This document shows, one piece after another, positions 10,316-21,760 of a DNA stretch of 64,000 bases. Positions within the stretch are counted from its first letter, which is position 1. Each line of letters begins with the position of its first letter. This stretch comes from Zopfochytrium polystomum. Taxonomy: Eukaryota > Chytridiomycota > Chytridiomycetes > Chytridiales > Chytridiaceae. Under the pieces are notes generated by a model. The model did not search any database. It was not told the origin of the DNA and worked only from the letters and a program-made list of their open reading frames with translations. The translations under genes and the position numbers were made by a program. Location: the NCBI GenBank assembly GCA_025765615.1, contig JAIVFJ010000129.1, forward strand, positions 1-64,000. The letters are read 5' to 3'.

Positions 10316-10346
10316 CCTTTTGAGAGTGTTCCTTGTCAAGACTCAA

Positions 10347-10361
10347 AGAAAGTTCCAGAAA
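10347..10361 (-). promoter_or_regulatory. Proximal three-unit heat-shock element
   Basis: GAAagTTCcaGAA forms a perfect three-unit site between the distal array and the TATA box. The equivalent at 7526-7540 lies in the 3' LTR, and both solo LTRs also keep it. Confidence 0.65.
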
Positions 10362-10425
10362 GAGCAATTAGTAATACAATGATACCAATGATACCAATGA
10401 CAACAAGACAAGTCAGGAAAGCAAA

Positions 10426-10528
10426 GAAGGTTCCAGAAGGTTCCACAAGGTTCCATGAAGGAATGTTCTAGAAGGTTCCAGAAGGTTCCAGAAGGTTCCA
10501 TGAAGGAATGTTCTAGAAGGTTCCAGAG
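10426..10528 (-). promoter_or_regulatory. Heat-shock-element array in LTR U3
   Basis: The stretch is built from alternating GAA and TTC units separated by two bases (GAAggTTCcaGAAggTTC), which is the nGAAnnTTCn arrangement bound by heat shock factor trimers. I count more than ten correctly spaced units, a few degenerate. The same array is at 7605-7707 in the other LTR. Function is inferred from the motif only. Confidence 0.7.
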
Positions 10529-10557
10529 GTTTCCAGAGGGTGATTCATAACACCCCT

Positions 10558-11560
10558 TGATTGTGATGGTGCTGTCACAATGAACATGTTGGTGGCAAGT
10601 AGGTTTGTGTTTGGAGAAGTGGACGTTGTGTTGAGCGCACACCACTTGGAGGAAAGTAAGGTTCCATACTGCTCTTCTCAGTGGGATGACAGTGGCTTGA
10701 TGCGCTTGATCGCACTGCCGGAACAGTGTAACGTTTGCCAAACAATCACAGTCCTGCCTAGTGCGAATGGGTGAATGGACGGCAATTGGAAAAGAGCAGG
10801 AGGGGGTTGTGTATCAGGGATGTGAAAGCGCCAGCGGCAACAATGATGTCCAATGGATTTGCCAGCGGAGCTGTTGGAGAAGGGATGGTCGTCCAGTGTC
10901 GAGAGCAATTGTTTTCGGATCTGTGGTGTGTTGCAACGGCTGGTGAGGGAGAAAGTGTGTGTGCGTGTGTGTGTGTGTGTGTGTGTATGTGTGTGTGTGT
11001 GTGTTGTGTGTTGGCGGCAGGGTTGTTCGTTGGCTCATCGGTGTGAGAGTTGGTTGAGTGGGTTTTGGTCAGGATGGACACAGAGAAGGTGAGGGAGTGC
11101 GGAGGAGCCATCATCCAACAAGACGGGGATCTTGCTTGCGCACCATCCCGGTTGTTCAGTCATGCGGGACAGGTTGCGGAACGGAGCATTCGAGGAATCT
11201 TTTCTCGAACATTGTCTGAACCAGCCACCGGACCAAATCCTCCACCAATCTTCGCCTGGGTTGGGGGTGTAAGCATTACACCGTTTGGAGAAGAGCGTGA
11301 AAGGACGGGAAAAAAAAAATTAGAAAAAAAATTTTGTGAAATGGAATCGATTTGACCGGGAGACAAAAACGTCGAGAGCACAGCCCGACAGACGTAGCGG
11401 GGGGAAAAGGCCGGGCGCGTGAGATTTTTGTCTTCTGGAAGGGGCACTGCGCATTAAACTGGAAGGGAGACAAAAAGACAATCGAGTCCGCCCGAGCCCG
11501 CCGGCGGATGCAGGACATGATTGGTAACCTCATTGCAGCATAGTACAACAACGGCACAAA
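10558..11560. other. Intergenic region with a GT microsatellite
   Basis: No gene is recognised. A (GT)n tract interrupted by a few bases runs from about 10955 to 11010. The rest has short frames without motifs. An A-rich run lies at 11310-11332. Confidence 0.5.
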
Positions 11561-13269
11561 ATGGCCTTTGCCACCGTCGCCTCAGCCCCATGGCCGTCGC
11601 CGTTGCCGCAAGCAGCTACTACTGCGCCAAAGGCTCCGCCACAGCCGCCGAAGCAGCAGCCGCTCCTGTCGTCTCGCGAAGCAGCAGCAGCAGCAGCAGC
11701 CGCAGCCGCTACGCCGTCCGCTGGCGCCCGGAAGAAGAAGCATCCTCCACCCCTTCAAACTTGTGTTGCCAACACACGACGCCAACAAGCACCACCAGCA
11801 GCAGCAGCAGAACCAGCACGCATGGCAGCTGAATCCAATGATGTCCCCGCCTTCATTCACAGCGAGCGTCACCCCTGCCGGAAGCGCACCATTTGGCGTC
11901 CTCGGCATTGCTCTTGCAGACCCGAGCGCCTCCTACGGCTACGTGGACTGCATCCTTCCGTCAAATCCTACCCAGTGGCTCCCATACGTCCTCGTCCTAT
12001 CACACAATGTGCTGTCTCTCTCATCGTTCTCCGCTTTTCACCTTGGGCACGAACTCTGAATCGTACTCGCCTACCGTCGATGGACCCGTGGTGACCTTTG
12101 CCGACGCACCCGACGATTCCATGCACATCGACCACGCCACTTCTTTTTGGCTTAGCGTTGCGCCGACCCCGCTCACAGGCCCCATCCTGTTCGTGGAAAC
12201 CAACATCCCCAACAACCGCGTCCGCTGGGCGCTCCGCTGCCATACGCACCATTCGCTCCCAACACCTTCGGGACTCGAGTCTGCGCGAGCCGTTAAGTCC
12301 CTCGAATCATGGCTGACGGTCTTGCGCGGGAAATCATTGCTGTCGCGCCGGACCAGATCGGTGGACGCCGGGTTGTCCACCACCGCCGCTGGGCCATCGA
12401 CTTTGACATCGCCTGGCGCCGCCGCAGATCTCTCGCAAGGTCGGGCGGTAACGACGGCGACAGAGAGAACCAGCAACAACTTTTGGCCCGGGATCCACGA
12501 GCGGGAGGAGGCGCTAAGGTCGGCCGGGTTCTCGCCGGGAATGCGTTGGCTTCGCAGGAAGAAGTCTCGGGAGAACCTGCCCTTGGAGAGCCTGCCGTAC
12601 TCTAATCCGGCAAAGACGGCGGTGTCGACGCCTTCCCCGCGGTCTTCGATGGAGACGGCTCAGGCGACTCGTGTCGTGAATCCTCCTCGCCCGCCGCAAC
12701 AGCTGCTCCAGTACTCGGTTCAACTCCAGAGCGCGAGTTTCCCACAAGCGATGCCGCCGGTACAACAACTAGCACCCTTTTCCAATTTTCCTCCGCCGCT
12801 GTCGGCCGTGCTCACCTTCAGCGGGAGTAGGATGTTTCAAAACCCACCGGCGATCGCTCCCGCCGGCTTCTCTCCGGCCAGCGCTCCAATCGCTTCTCGC
12901 GTTCCAAGCCTCGACATTCTACCCACCCTTCCCATCGCGCCAAAAGCGGATTACTACTCATCGATCGCAGCCCTCATGATGCGAAAATACGGCAGCGATC
13001 CACCTTCTGATCACGAAAAGACAGTCACAAACCAGCCAGGACGATGGCCGTCCAACCATCATTTGAATTCATCGGCGTCTTTGTCCACCCCAACCGGCTC
13101 ACGAAACGAAGCTCCGATAAGCTCACTTTCTCAGCCCCCACCGATACCCCGACACAACACAGCTCCTTCCCTCCCTGCAGACCGCCGCCGCTTCATTTAC
13201 TCCTACGTCTGCCGCTGTGTCCACGGACGCTTTTCCAAAAACAAACGGAAACTGTTGGGGTTTCTGTAA
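11561..13269 (+). CDS. Hypothetical low-complexity protein (probably spliced)
   Basis: I do not recognise this gene. A compositionally biased N-terminal part (Ala, Pro and Gln runs near 11610-11830) passes through different frames, then two long open stretches follow: one near 11800-12030 (ending with WLPYVLVLSHN) and one near 12040-13269 with acidic and Ser/Thr/Pro-rich segments (FTLGTNSESY, then DGPVVTFADAP and TGPILFVETN). The switch near 12030-12045 looks like a short intron or indel. The C-terminal half is probably disordered, with Pro-rich (PPRPPQQLLQ) and Ser-rich parts. G+C is high. It may be a regulatory protein, but no DNA-binding domain is visible. The start and exact splicing are uncertain. 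Confidence 0.4.
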
Positions 13270-13740
13270 TACAGCACTCATTGGAAAAATTTAACCCGTT
13301 GTGGAAGTCTCGGCGGGACTACCTTCACCTGGCGGACGATGGGCGTGCGACCCCAGGTCTAACGTACGCGAGTTGAGGCAGTGATGACGACGACGGAGGA
13401 GGAAACAGCGGTGGCACGGGAGTGGCGGAAGACAGAAGCGGGCCAGCACGGGCAGCACAAACAACCTTGTTCACGGGACCACTCAATGCAAACAAAGACA
13501 GAAAAGAGAGAAAGAATATTGACAGTAAACGGGACACAAGACCCTTCAACAGGACCCTAAAAGAGGGAAATAACCACTGAAGGGTGAACAAGGGAAGCAG
13601 CCGAAGCTTCCACACCGTCTTCACCTAGTTGTACTTCGTCGAAATGGTTCTTGTTTCCACCGCTTTACTCCTCTTGCTGCTCCTGAATTGCCGGTTTGAT
13701 TATGAAATATGAGTGGCACAATAACAAAATGTTTTCTAAA
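13270..13740. other. Intergenic region
   Basis: Nothing recognised on either strand; the region becomes AT-rich towards 13730. Confidence 0.35.
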
Positions 13741-14995
13741 TACCAATCCTATCTAATGAAAAGGGGCAAAAGAAGGTGTCCAGGGGTCACCAGACAGGAA
13801 AATGTATTTGGAGTCTACTAAAGCCCATCATCAAACACAAAAGAAACTCTTTAAACACAAAAAAGAGGAGTTATCACACATCTAAAAGGGAAACATAAGA
13901 AAAGTGTGACAAAGGTGGCACAATCACAAAAGAAAGTGCAAAATGCCTCTGGTCCAAGACACAGAGAAACCCCAATGGCAAAGCCAAAGGGACTGAATCA
14001 CTCGGTAAGGTTCTTAGGGCAACAAAAGGGGGCGCCTAAGGCAGCACCAACCAATCTGTGCCAGCTCCTTCCCACGGCAGAAGCCAAGGGGGAGGCAAGA
14101 GAGTGGGGAGGAAAGTGGCCAGGTCCCAACCTGTTGGAGCCACCACCTTGGAGCACCAGCTCCCTCTCTGCCAAAGACAAGCCCTAAGTTGGAGGGGGTT
14201 GGACACAAAGGGCAAACACAAGGAACAGTTAGTGTGCAGAGATGCCTGTTGGACCAAACCAGAACTGTTTTCCACTTAACAGAACCAGACACATCTTGTC
14301 TCACTCCCAAGAGAGGTTCCAACTCAATCCAAGGAGGGGGCACACAGGGTGGGAGACAGTGGGACTCTTCTTGCTTCATCCTACTAGGACACAGACATCT
14401 GCCTCACCAGGCCAGAGGAATCCCCTATCTTAGAAGCAAGGAAGGTTAAAACCCACTCCCACACACAAGTGTGGCGCCATGACATCACAGGCATTAATCT
14501 GAGAGAAAGAGGGTCTGAACCCAGTGTGAAGACCAGGCCCACCAGAGGCCACAGGAGCCAACAACCAGGGAGATGGGGGCATACCTGAGAGACCATTTCT
14601 GCAGCAGTACCTGACCAGCCAGCTCATTCATATCACCTTGAGAGACCTGGATTTGACTGGATGTATTGACAGGAACCTAGACGCACCACCACAGATTTAC
14701 CCTCTATCCTTCCATCACCAAGTGGCTCGTACCTAGTCCAACCTAAGCAGCATGCAGAATGGTGAGGTGCACTGGGGATCGAACCCAGCACACTGCCATA
14801 GTGGCCAAGAGGACTTCAACCTCCTGTCACACACCAGGGGACTGCCACCCCCAGCTCATACACAGTCAGGAAGAAAAGGGCAGGCAAGGGACTTCAGGTA
14901 CAGTTCTCACAGTCAACAAGAAGGGGGGGGCAGCAGAGACAGGTGGATAATCCTCACAATTGTCGGTGAAAAAGTGGGTATACACTCTTTTATTT
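13741..14995. repeat. Unclassified repeat-like region, possible SINE body
   Basis: This 1.25-kb stretch has no coding potential and a composition unlike the genes around it (CA/AG-rich, many AAAG and CCAC words). It contains the tRNA-like sequence at 14765-14835 near one end and abuts the 5'-truncated copia element at about 15000. If the tRNA-like part is the head, the element would read on the minus strand with a body of about 1 kb. No terminal repeats were found. Confidence 0.35.
14765..14835 (-). other. tRNA-like sequence (SINE head or tRNA pseudogene)
   Basis: On the minus strand a perfect T arm CTGGG TTCGATC CCCAG includes a perfect box B (14785-14775). A 7-bp acceptor-like helix (GGTGTGT with GTGCACC, three wobbles) brackets 71 nt and CACCA follows closely. 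The D arm and anticodon stem are poor, so a functional tRNA is unlikely. Confidence 0.4.
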
Positions 14996-15019
14996 GAGGT
15001 CACAGGCTTGACGGCCTGT

Positions 15020-18000
15020 CGTCCTCACAAAGATCCATCCAGACCTGTTTGCAGCATGCAGATCAGCTACAATGGCATATGAAATGTGGAAAGCCCTGAA
15101 TGACACTTACAACAAAGTTCAGGCAGCAACAGCGTATGAGATCCAATGACGACTTTCACCACTATTTACAAGCCCAGAACAAATATTCACACTCATATTC
15201 AGAGACTTTCTCTGGCGTTTGATCAGCTGGAAGCTGCGGGTATGAAGTTTGAAGCAGCTTTGCAAGTGGGATTCTACCTAAATTCAGCCCCAATCGACGA
15301 CCCAGCATGGCGCAGTTTGTGCGACACCATGATGATAAATCGCGATCTTGTCACTGTGCCACTCACAGTTGAATTTGTGAAGCGGTAAATGTTGGAAGCA
15401 GCGGCATTGATGGCAACATCCTCGCACGTCACTGGCAACTGCTTCAACTGCAGGAAGCAGGGCCATAAATCTGTGGAATGTCGATTGGCTTGGCGGAACC
15501 ACCCCCACAATAGCAATCGAGGACGACGGGACAGAAATGGGCGTTCCAGAGGCGGCAGTAGGAAACAGAAGGTGGGACAGCAGTCAGGAAACAGACAAAA
15601 TTTTTGGACAAATTTGGAAATGGTGCGGCGCACTTGGCGTTAATGTCCCAGGAGACAAACGGGAAGATGACACAGGATTATACAATGATACTGGACTCCG
15701 GCGCCACGTGCCATTACGTGCGTGAGCGGGCATGCTTCCCAAAGGAGTATTTTCCGTTGACAGCAAATCGGCCCAGTGTCTCTCTTGCCGATGGATCCGT
15801 GCACCAGGCAATTGGATGGGCATGATCTACTTTTGGGCAGAGCCGCCCCTAGGACGACAGGCACAGAGGAAACAGCTTATTAAGACCATTGCTTTACACA
15901 TCCCGACTTTCCACTATAACCTTCTTTCAGTACAGCAGTTAACGAGTGAAGGTGCAGTAGTGACGTTTGGACAGAATAAAAGGATTGTTTTCCCATGGTG
16001 CAGTGACACGATCCCGGTGCATGAGGACGCGGACCTGCCGTATGTTTACCCAATTACTTTGTCAGGGGAGTCAGTGGTGCTTGCAACAGTTTCTTTGGCG
16101 GTGCTACACAGGCGGCTTGGACACCCAGGTGCCCCTTCCCAGCTTTCTGTTCAGATGAGGAAGGGTGTCACTGGTGTGCCACAGATCAACACAGAAGGAG
16201 AGACAGAATGTCGTGTCTGCGCACAATCTAAATCGACACAACAACCACATTCAGAGACAAACAGGGTTGTCCCTGAAGGAAAAATGATCTTACACGTCGA
16301 TCTGGCTGGCCCGCTCCCACTGACAAGCACTGGAGACAAATATGCACTGGTTGTCAGCATCGAACCTGGATCGGCATTGGCAGACATCCCAATAAGGCTA
16401 AAGTGATGTGGCCACGGAAGTTCTCCTTTTTATCACCAAAATGGAAAGAGAAACAAACAAGAAAGTCTTGACGATTCGTTTTATCTCAAACGAATTTCTG
16501 CAGCAATTGACCGCTGACACAAACGTACAGTGCCAAGAAATCCAGATTCAAACAGTCATGCAGAACACGCCGTCAGGACATTGAAAGACAAAACACACTC
16601 CCTGCTGCTTGGTGCAAATTTACGAATTCGATGGTGGGGGAGAGGCCATGTGGACAGCAGCTTTCCTGGACAATTGGATTCCACGAGCAGACAGCAGAAC
16701 TCCTTACGAGGCATTATATGGAAGGAAACCCAATTTGGCAAACTTCCAGGCATATGGGTGCGAGGTTTATGCCCATATCGAGAAGGAAGACAGGAAAAGT
16801 GTCTTTGGGCTGCGGCGCGGTGTCTTGATTGGCTACGAGGGCAACGCCGGCCAGATTTATCAGGTTCTTCACCTCAGCGATAATGTGATAAGGAGAGTAA
16901 GGAGTGCACGATTCTTTGAAGATTCCTTCCCCTTTGTGGAAGTGTGAGACTATACTCACTCCTTTGACCCTGGGATCTGGGCCCTAGAGTGAGGGAAAGC
17001 AAATAATAGGCTAAAACTAACTTTATTGGGCTTTTGTCTAGGGGGTGTTTCAACCCTACTACTTGCCTAGTCCAAAAAAGTATCCCTACTGATCTGTCTA
17101 ACAGGGGTCTCAAACACAAAGAATGAACATTCAGAGGGACAATCCTCTGAAGGATCGGTGCCAGGGCACCAATTACTCGCGTGGCTGCAGGCCGATGCGA
17201 GGGGAAACGGAAAGGCACTCCTGAGGGCGCAACACAACTGCAGAATAAAGAGAGAGAAGAGGGAAACAGGGGTTTTTATCTCAGGAACCTAATCTCAATT
17301 ACAACAGGAGCGGTTAATAGCGACAGGACGGACAGGGCGCAACCTAGCACCCATCGTCGCAGACGGTGCTGCAGGAGCCCTCTTTGTCACAGCGACAGGG
17401 GGGAGAGAGAGAAGGGAGTTGACTATGTAGGGGTCAGAAGGTCGCTAGCAGGGAACTCGCATGCGGAAACACCTGCAATTGTACACGCACCCCACCGGGC
17501 TGCGTCGGCACAATCACTTGACCAACGGGCTTTATCGCATCGCACTCGTACTCACGCATCTCACTCTCACAACAACAGGACTGAGGCAGGCACTCGTAAG
17601 TCCCCCCCAACCTTATGCGTGTATGTACAAGTGCCGAAAATAAATAATAAATTAGGTGGGCTTGGGGTACGGCCTGTCAGGCACCCCATCCCTAGGCAGT
17701 TGGCAGTCTCTGTTAGTCACTGAAAAAGAAAATATGTTGAGAAAACCTTGGCGCAACAGAAACTGTTAAGACGAAAGTAGTAAAAGCAGGCCCAATAATA
17801 AAGACGGGTTAGCCGCAAATACACTTTGATAACGCCTTGGAAACTAAAGAACCGGGAGCAATAATAGGGATCCTGATCCTATGACAGGTACGCTTGTTTT
17901 TGCGAATAAAATCCCTAGACTTTATCACTGAGACCTCAGTGTAGTCTCACAGAAGGGACACATGATATGCCCACATTGATCAATTCAGACCCCTTTGATT

Positions 18001-18903
18001 CTGATAATGAATCAGATACGGATCCTGCGCCCCCACGTGCTCTACCAGTGCTGCCGGCCTCCTCGGAGCCGGATGCACACACACCAGAACCTTTTTCCAG
18101 TGACAATGAGCCACAAGGAGATCAACTGCAACACCAATCACAGTTTGGACCTTACCATTCTGAAGTCCGGCAAGACAACGTCATCAGTGAACGACAATCT
18201 ACCCGATCGGGCAAGGCTTTCATCTCTGTGCCGATTGAACTGCAGGTGCCACCCCAATCTTACAAGGAGGGAAAAAGGCAATTGCTTCAGAGTCCATGAA
18301 AGCAAACGGTGTATGGATATTGAAGAAGCGACCAAAGGACAAAAAGACCCTCACGGCAAAATGGGTATTCGATCTCAAGAAGGACTCAGCTGGGCAGATC
18401 ACACGGTACAAGGCTCGGCTGGTGGCACGGGGATATGCACAGAGACAAGGGGATTACAGAGAAACATTCTCTCCAGTAGTACAGCAGACAACAACGTGGA
18501 TTTTCTTTGCAATCGCAACGGCTCAATCATGGTTCCTTGTCTCTGTCAACATCTTGATGGCATTCTTGAATGGCAAGGTGGATGTTGAGATCTATCTCGA
18601 GATCCCAGAGGGTCTTGAAGTTAGCAGCCACAATCTTGTCTGTTGGTTGCAACAGGCAATCTACAGCCTCAAGCAGGCCTGCTGAACCTGGTACGATACG
18701 TTCAGTGGAGCAATGGAAACACTTGGGTGGATTCGAACTGATCACGATCGATCATGTTTACACGAGAGATCGGTCCACCCAAGGATCAGAGGCCATTAGT
18801 CAGCCTCGTACATGTTGATGATGTAATGTTTGGGGGAGATCGGCGATGGGATGTCCACGCAGCGTCACCGCGCTACACTGCTAGTGGGTACGAATTCCCA
18901 TTA
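15020..18903 (+). mobile_element. Copia-type LTR retrotransposon, decayed (family A, copy 1)
   Basis: Remnants of one Ty1/copia polyprotein follow in order: gag (about 15060-15390), a CCHC knuckle CFNCRKQGHKSVEC (near 15440-15480), aspartic protease DSGATCHYV (near 15695-15720), the GAG-pre-integrase block with HRRLGHPG (near 16105-16130), integrase (16280-16640, core damaged), integrase C-terminal region ending FEDSFPFVE, an acidic linker, and reverse transcriptase (18296-18870, with a VHVDDVMFG box). Stops and frameshifts are frequent and the usual QxDVxxAFLNG reads VSVNILMAFLNG. No 5' LTR is present. At 18871-18903 reverse transcriptase sequence is joined directly to what looks like the last 33 bp of an LTR shared with the solo LTR at 26324. 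A 1,009-bp element interrupts it at 16943-17951. A second copy lies at 58360-59560. Confidence 0.85.
16943..17951. repeat. 1,009-bp insertion with inverted termini (probable solo LTR) inside copia
   Basis: Ends are TGTGAGACTATACT and AGTGTAGTCTCACA, an inverted match of 13 of 14 bases with TG..CA termini. GAAG is duplicated at both borders (16939-16942, 17952-17955). Removing the insert with one GAAG restores an open copia frame reading FPFVEG then THDMPT. No open frame of note lies inside. A solo LTR of a large family is most likely; a MITE is the alternative. Confidence 0.65.
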
Positions 18904-19964
18904 GTTTCTGCTAGCTGCTGCACACAATGGATGATTCTAAGGACGAGATCATATTCAGACTGCAACGGCGCAATCTTGAGCTTGAACGAGTGGTCTGGAG
19001 CGTCTTGGGCTTGGTGAGCTCAGTTCAAACAACTGCGACGACCACAGGTACAGCCATTCCCACACACCTTTGATCCCATGTCAAACACTTTGGTCCCGCA
19101 GAGATGTTTCACTGGCTGATTCGGTGAGCTGGGTGAATGCATTGTTGAATTTGGAGAACTCAACGCAACTAGTTTTTGAATCACACACCAATGACAGGAC
19201 CAGGTCGTCCAAACGTACTAAGCCGTTGTCCATGGACATAGCTCTACTTACAGTTGTTTTATAGGTGAATACTTTCACATTGAGCCCATTAAATAAGAGG
19301 GAAGACTTAATGAACGACACCAATAATAGCCAGGCAAGCGTTCACCTTTGGTCATCTTGGTCTGAAAAATGTTCTACGAGCAGGCAAAATACAGTGGGGA
19401 GATTGTGACAACTGCTGCCAGGGTATTTTCCCGTTTACAAGCTCGCACAACCCTCAACATTTTTAGCTCATCGAGATCTGTCAGCAAGTTTGACTATTGA
19501 CTCCCGCAAGCCTAAGTACACTGTTGGCGAGGGTGTGGAGCGATACTTCGGAGAGATCAGGAGAATCAGCTGCCTGTCAGTCGCTCTGGCCAGCCTCTTT
19601 CGCAGTCCGCAATCGTCAATGATGCTGTTGGAACACAGATTCTTGAAGACCGTGAATATGATGGAAATCGTATACTAGGCTACCCAGTCACGCAGGATGA
19701 TGTCTACTGAGTTTTATCGTTAATGATTAAGGCATTAGTAAAGTTCAAGAATTCGAAGGGAGGACAAGGCTTGATATCTTTTGCTCTTTCACTGATTATT
19801 TTATACTTTGGTGCCCTTTGTGCGGACGTAATTGACGCAGATATATTTGCAGTATTACAACCCTGTGCACTTGACAATATTGAAATCCCCATGAATGCAG
19901 CAATAGTTGACTCTGACCAAAAGAAACAAAGCGTTTGATTCGAAACCACATGCTCTCACCAAGG
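18904..19964. other. Unassigned region after copia
   Basis: Frames are short and interrupted. A plus-strand stretch at 19490-19678 (KYTVGEGVERYFGEIRR) and a hydrophobic one at 19723-19935 look protein-like but I recognise no family. This may be more decayed transposon. Confidence 0.3.
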
Positions 19965-20406
19965 AGATGCAACTGCGCGTTCCCACCGTCCGCTTCACAC
20001 AGAGGACATCGCGGTCACACTTTGTTGCTGATAACCCTGACCCGACCCACACGGCATCAAGCCCCTGTGAGATCAACGACATCAGCTTCACCCTCGAAGG
20101 ACTGCACCCGCGCGGGCGCAAGGTTTCCCTAGTCGGCGTCGACGTGCACTGCGGGCAAAGCCATAGGTGCACGGTGCCTGACAATTCTCACGTTCCAGTT
20201 CCCAATGTTGTGAGATCGGAGTTTACGTTGCCGGACGTCACGGCGGACGGGTTCATGTCGCTGCTTGCGGATGACGGGCAGACAAAGGAAGACATCAGGT
20301 TGGGACGGCGACTTTTGGAAGGGGCTTGGATTTGATGGTGACGGTGGTGTCCGCGATGGATGAGGAGACTTGTGTTTGCGACAGGAAGAACAAGGGAGAT
20401 GGATAA
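19965..20406 (+). pseudogene. eIF5A-like relic without the hypusine lysine
   Basis: eIF5A is an elongation factor activated by hypusine on a lysine in the TGKHG loop. Here a stretch starting PCEINDISFT, then KVSLVGVDV, a VPNVVRSEFTL block, DGFMSLLADDGQTKEDIRL and, in the next frame, VTVVSAMDEE follows the order of eIF5A from the hypusine loop to the C-terminus. The loop itself reads LEGLHPRG, so the modified lysine is replaced and the loop is longer. A one-base frameshift near 20320 separates the RLL part from the VSAM tail. The normal N-terminus (FPMQ..RKNG) is not seen. Lack of introns fits a retrocopy, but I see no poly(A). Most likely a pseudogene of the essential gene elsewhere. Confidence 0.65.
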
Positions 20407-20549
20407 CTTCTTCGTCACTCGAATGTCGCGCTAAATGTCTATTGAACTCAATATAATACGAGCAAAAATAGTCTGAAATGTTAATACCGCGCCGTAAATT
20501 TTGCGATTTCAGCCCCAGCGTCTTTCACAGCAGCCTGCAATGGCGACGC

Positions 20550-20925
20550 GTCGTTCTTGCTGACGGTGCGGATAGAGACTGCAGCGCTGCAGCCTTGAAC
20601 ACGTCGATGACCCCGTCGTTCTGAATCGCGGAGCACTCCAAATACTGCGACGCGCCTATGCGTTGCGCCATTTGCAAGCCCTAAAGGTGAGGCCACCTTT
20701 AGCTTAAAACAACGAGAAACGACAAACAAGCTGCCACAGTGACGAGCCCCGACAGAGTACCTCCTTGTACGTAACTGGGTGCCATCCGACTCTCGTTAGC
20801 TCTGCCACAATTTCCGGATCACTTTGCAGGTCCTTTCGGCACGGCGTGTGTGGGCAGTGATGCCGAATTTCGGGAAGCCACTGGATATGGTTTCGTTCTT
20901 GTTAATTACTGCTGTTGGGATGACT
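20550..20925 (-). pseudogene. Rho GTPase C-terminal fragment
   Basis: Two blocks on the minus strand match the second half of Rho proteins. WLPEIRHHCPH followed by RKDLQSD (20900-20830) corresponds to the region through the G4 loop, although the LVG strand is missing. GLQMAQRIGASQYLECSAIQ then GVIDVF (about 20680-20600) corresponds to the G5 loop and last helix. A probable intron lies between them. No P-loop exon is recognised upstream. This third Rho-type sequence in the window is a relic. Confidence 0.6.
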
Positions 20926-21181
20926 GCGAGCTGATCACCTCCGACTCAACGCTAGCTAGAGTCTGCGGATTTCCTACGGAGAAGCAGAGAATAAAAGTGT
21001 TTGTGCTGGGATAGGAAAGGGTTCGCAGGCGCGGAGAATCATGTGGGGTTGATACATCTCAGAGGTACAAGCGGGCAGATGTGTGCTCATTCAAGTGGAC
21101 TTGAACCTCACTGTTCTCATACACTTATAGTTTTGGGGGAAGGGAACAATGAATGACTTGGCGGGACATAACTGGCAGGAA

Positions 21182-21760
21182 TTACCTGACGGCACGTAAA
21201 GCTGCCAGAATCCCGAACGAACGACTTTGCTGGATGTCGATGATGTGCTGCTGTACCTTTTCACAGATGAAGTGATGGCGAATGTCAATGTGCTTAACCT
21301 GATTGGAAAGCTTCTGGTTCTTGGCGACGGCAATGGCACTGCGATTATCTTCGTAGATTTTGGTTGGACCACCAGATTGAGGCACACTGAGGTCGGACAG
21401 AAGTTGACAGAGCCAGAGGACTTCCTGTGTGGTGGAAGAGAGGGCCATGTATTCCGCTTCGAGTGTGGAAAGCGAAACAGTGGGCTGGACGTGACTGCGC
21501 CAGGAAATGGGACCACCAGCGTGGAATTGAACAAAGCCTGTTGTGGAGCGGCAATCAGAGGCAGTGCCCCCAAAATCAGCATCGGAGAAGCTGTGAAGCG
21601 GTGGGCGTTGAAGGTTACTAGCGGTGGCAGCGGGTCCAGCGTAGGCAAAGTGGCTGAAAGAGACAAGGGACTGGGACAAGGCAGTGTAAGTTATGCCGTA
21701 GGCGATTGTCGTTCGTCCGATCTCCAGGTAGGATAACACATCCCAAGAATCGAATCAGTT
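21182..21760 (-). pseudogene. Copia RNase H domain fragment
   Basis: An open stretch of about 185 residues carries the C-terminal RNase H of Ty1/copia polyproteins: SDADFGG with the first acidic residue, STTGFVQFHAGGPISW, STLEAEYMALSS with the catalytic Glu, EDNRSAIAVAKN with the catalytic Asp, and the final HIDIRHHFI. The catalytic residues are all present. No other copia parts lie nearby, so this is a truncated piece. It ends about 210 bp from the tRNA-Ser gene. Confidence 0.8.

Larger units (their letters stand above)
7379..10552 (-). mobile_element. Ty3/Gypsy chromovirus, non-autonomous (RT/RNase H/IN core deleted), recently inserted
   Basis: The element is bounded by two 353-bp LTRs that I cannot tell apart by eye and by a perfect 5-bp target duplication CCCCT (7374-7378 and 10553-10557). 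It reads on the minus strand: 5' LTR (10552-10200), primer-binding site, gag, pol remnant, purine tract, 3' LTR (7731-7379). Pol keeps the aspartic protease, part of the integrase zinc domain, the GPY/F-like region and a chromodomain. Reverse transcriptase, RNase H and the integrase catalytic core are missing through in-frame deletions, so it must have been mobilised in trans. LTR identity means the insertion is young. Two solo LTRs of the same family lie at 31237-31546 and 45445-45752. Confidence 0.92.
10200..10552 (-). repeat. 5' LTR of the chromovirus
   Basis: The repeat is 353 bp and matches the 3' LTR base for base as far as I can read. It drives transcription of the element on the minus strand: heat-shock-like array at 10426-10528, proximal triplet at 10347-10361, TATAAAA at 10315-10309, predicted start near 10280. 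Confidence 0.93.

Noticed and set aside
11582..11908. Minus-strand Cys/Trp-rich frame opposite the 11.6-kb gene
   Set aside because: It is the complement of Gln/Ala codon repeats on the plus strand.
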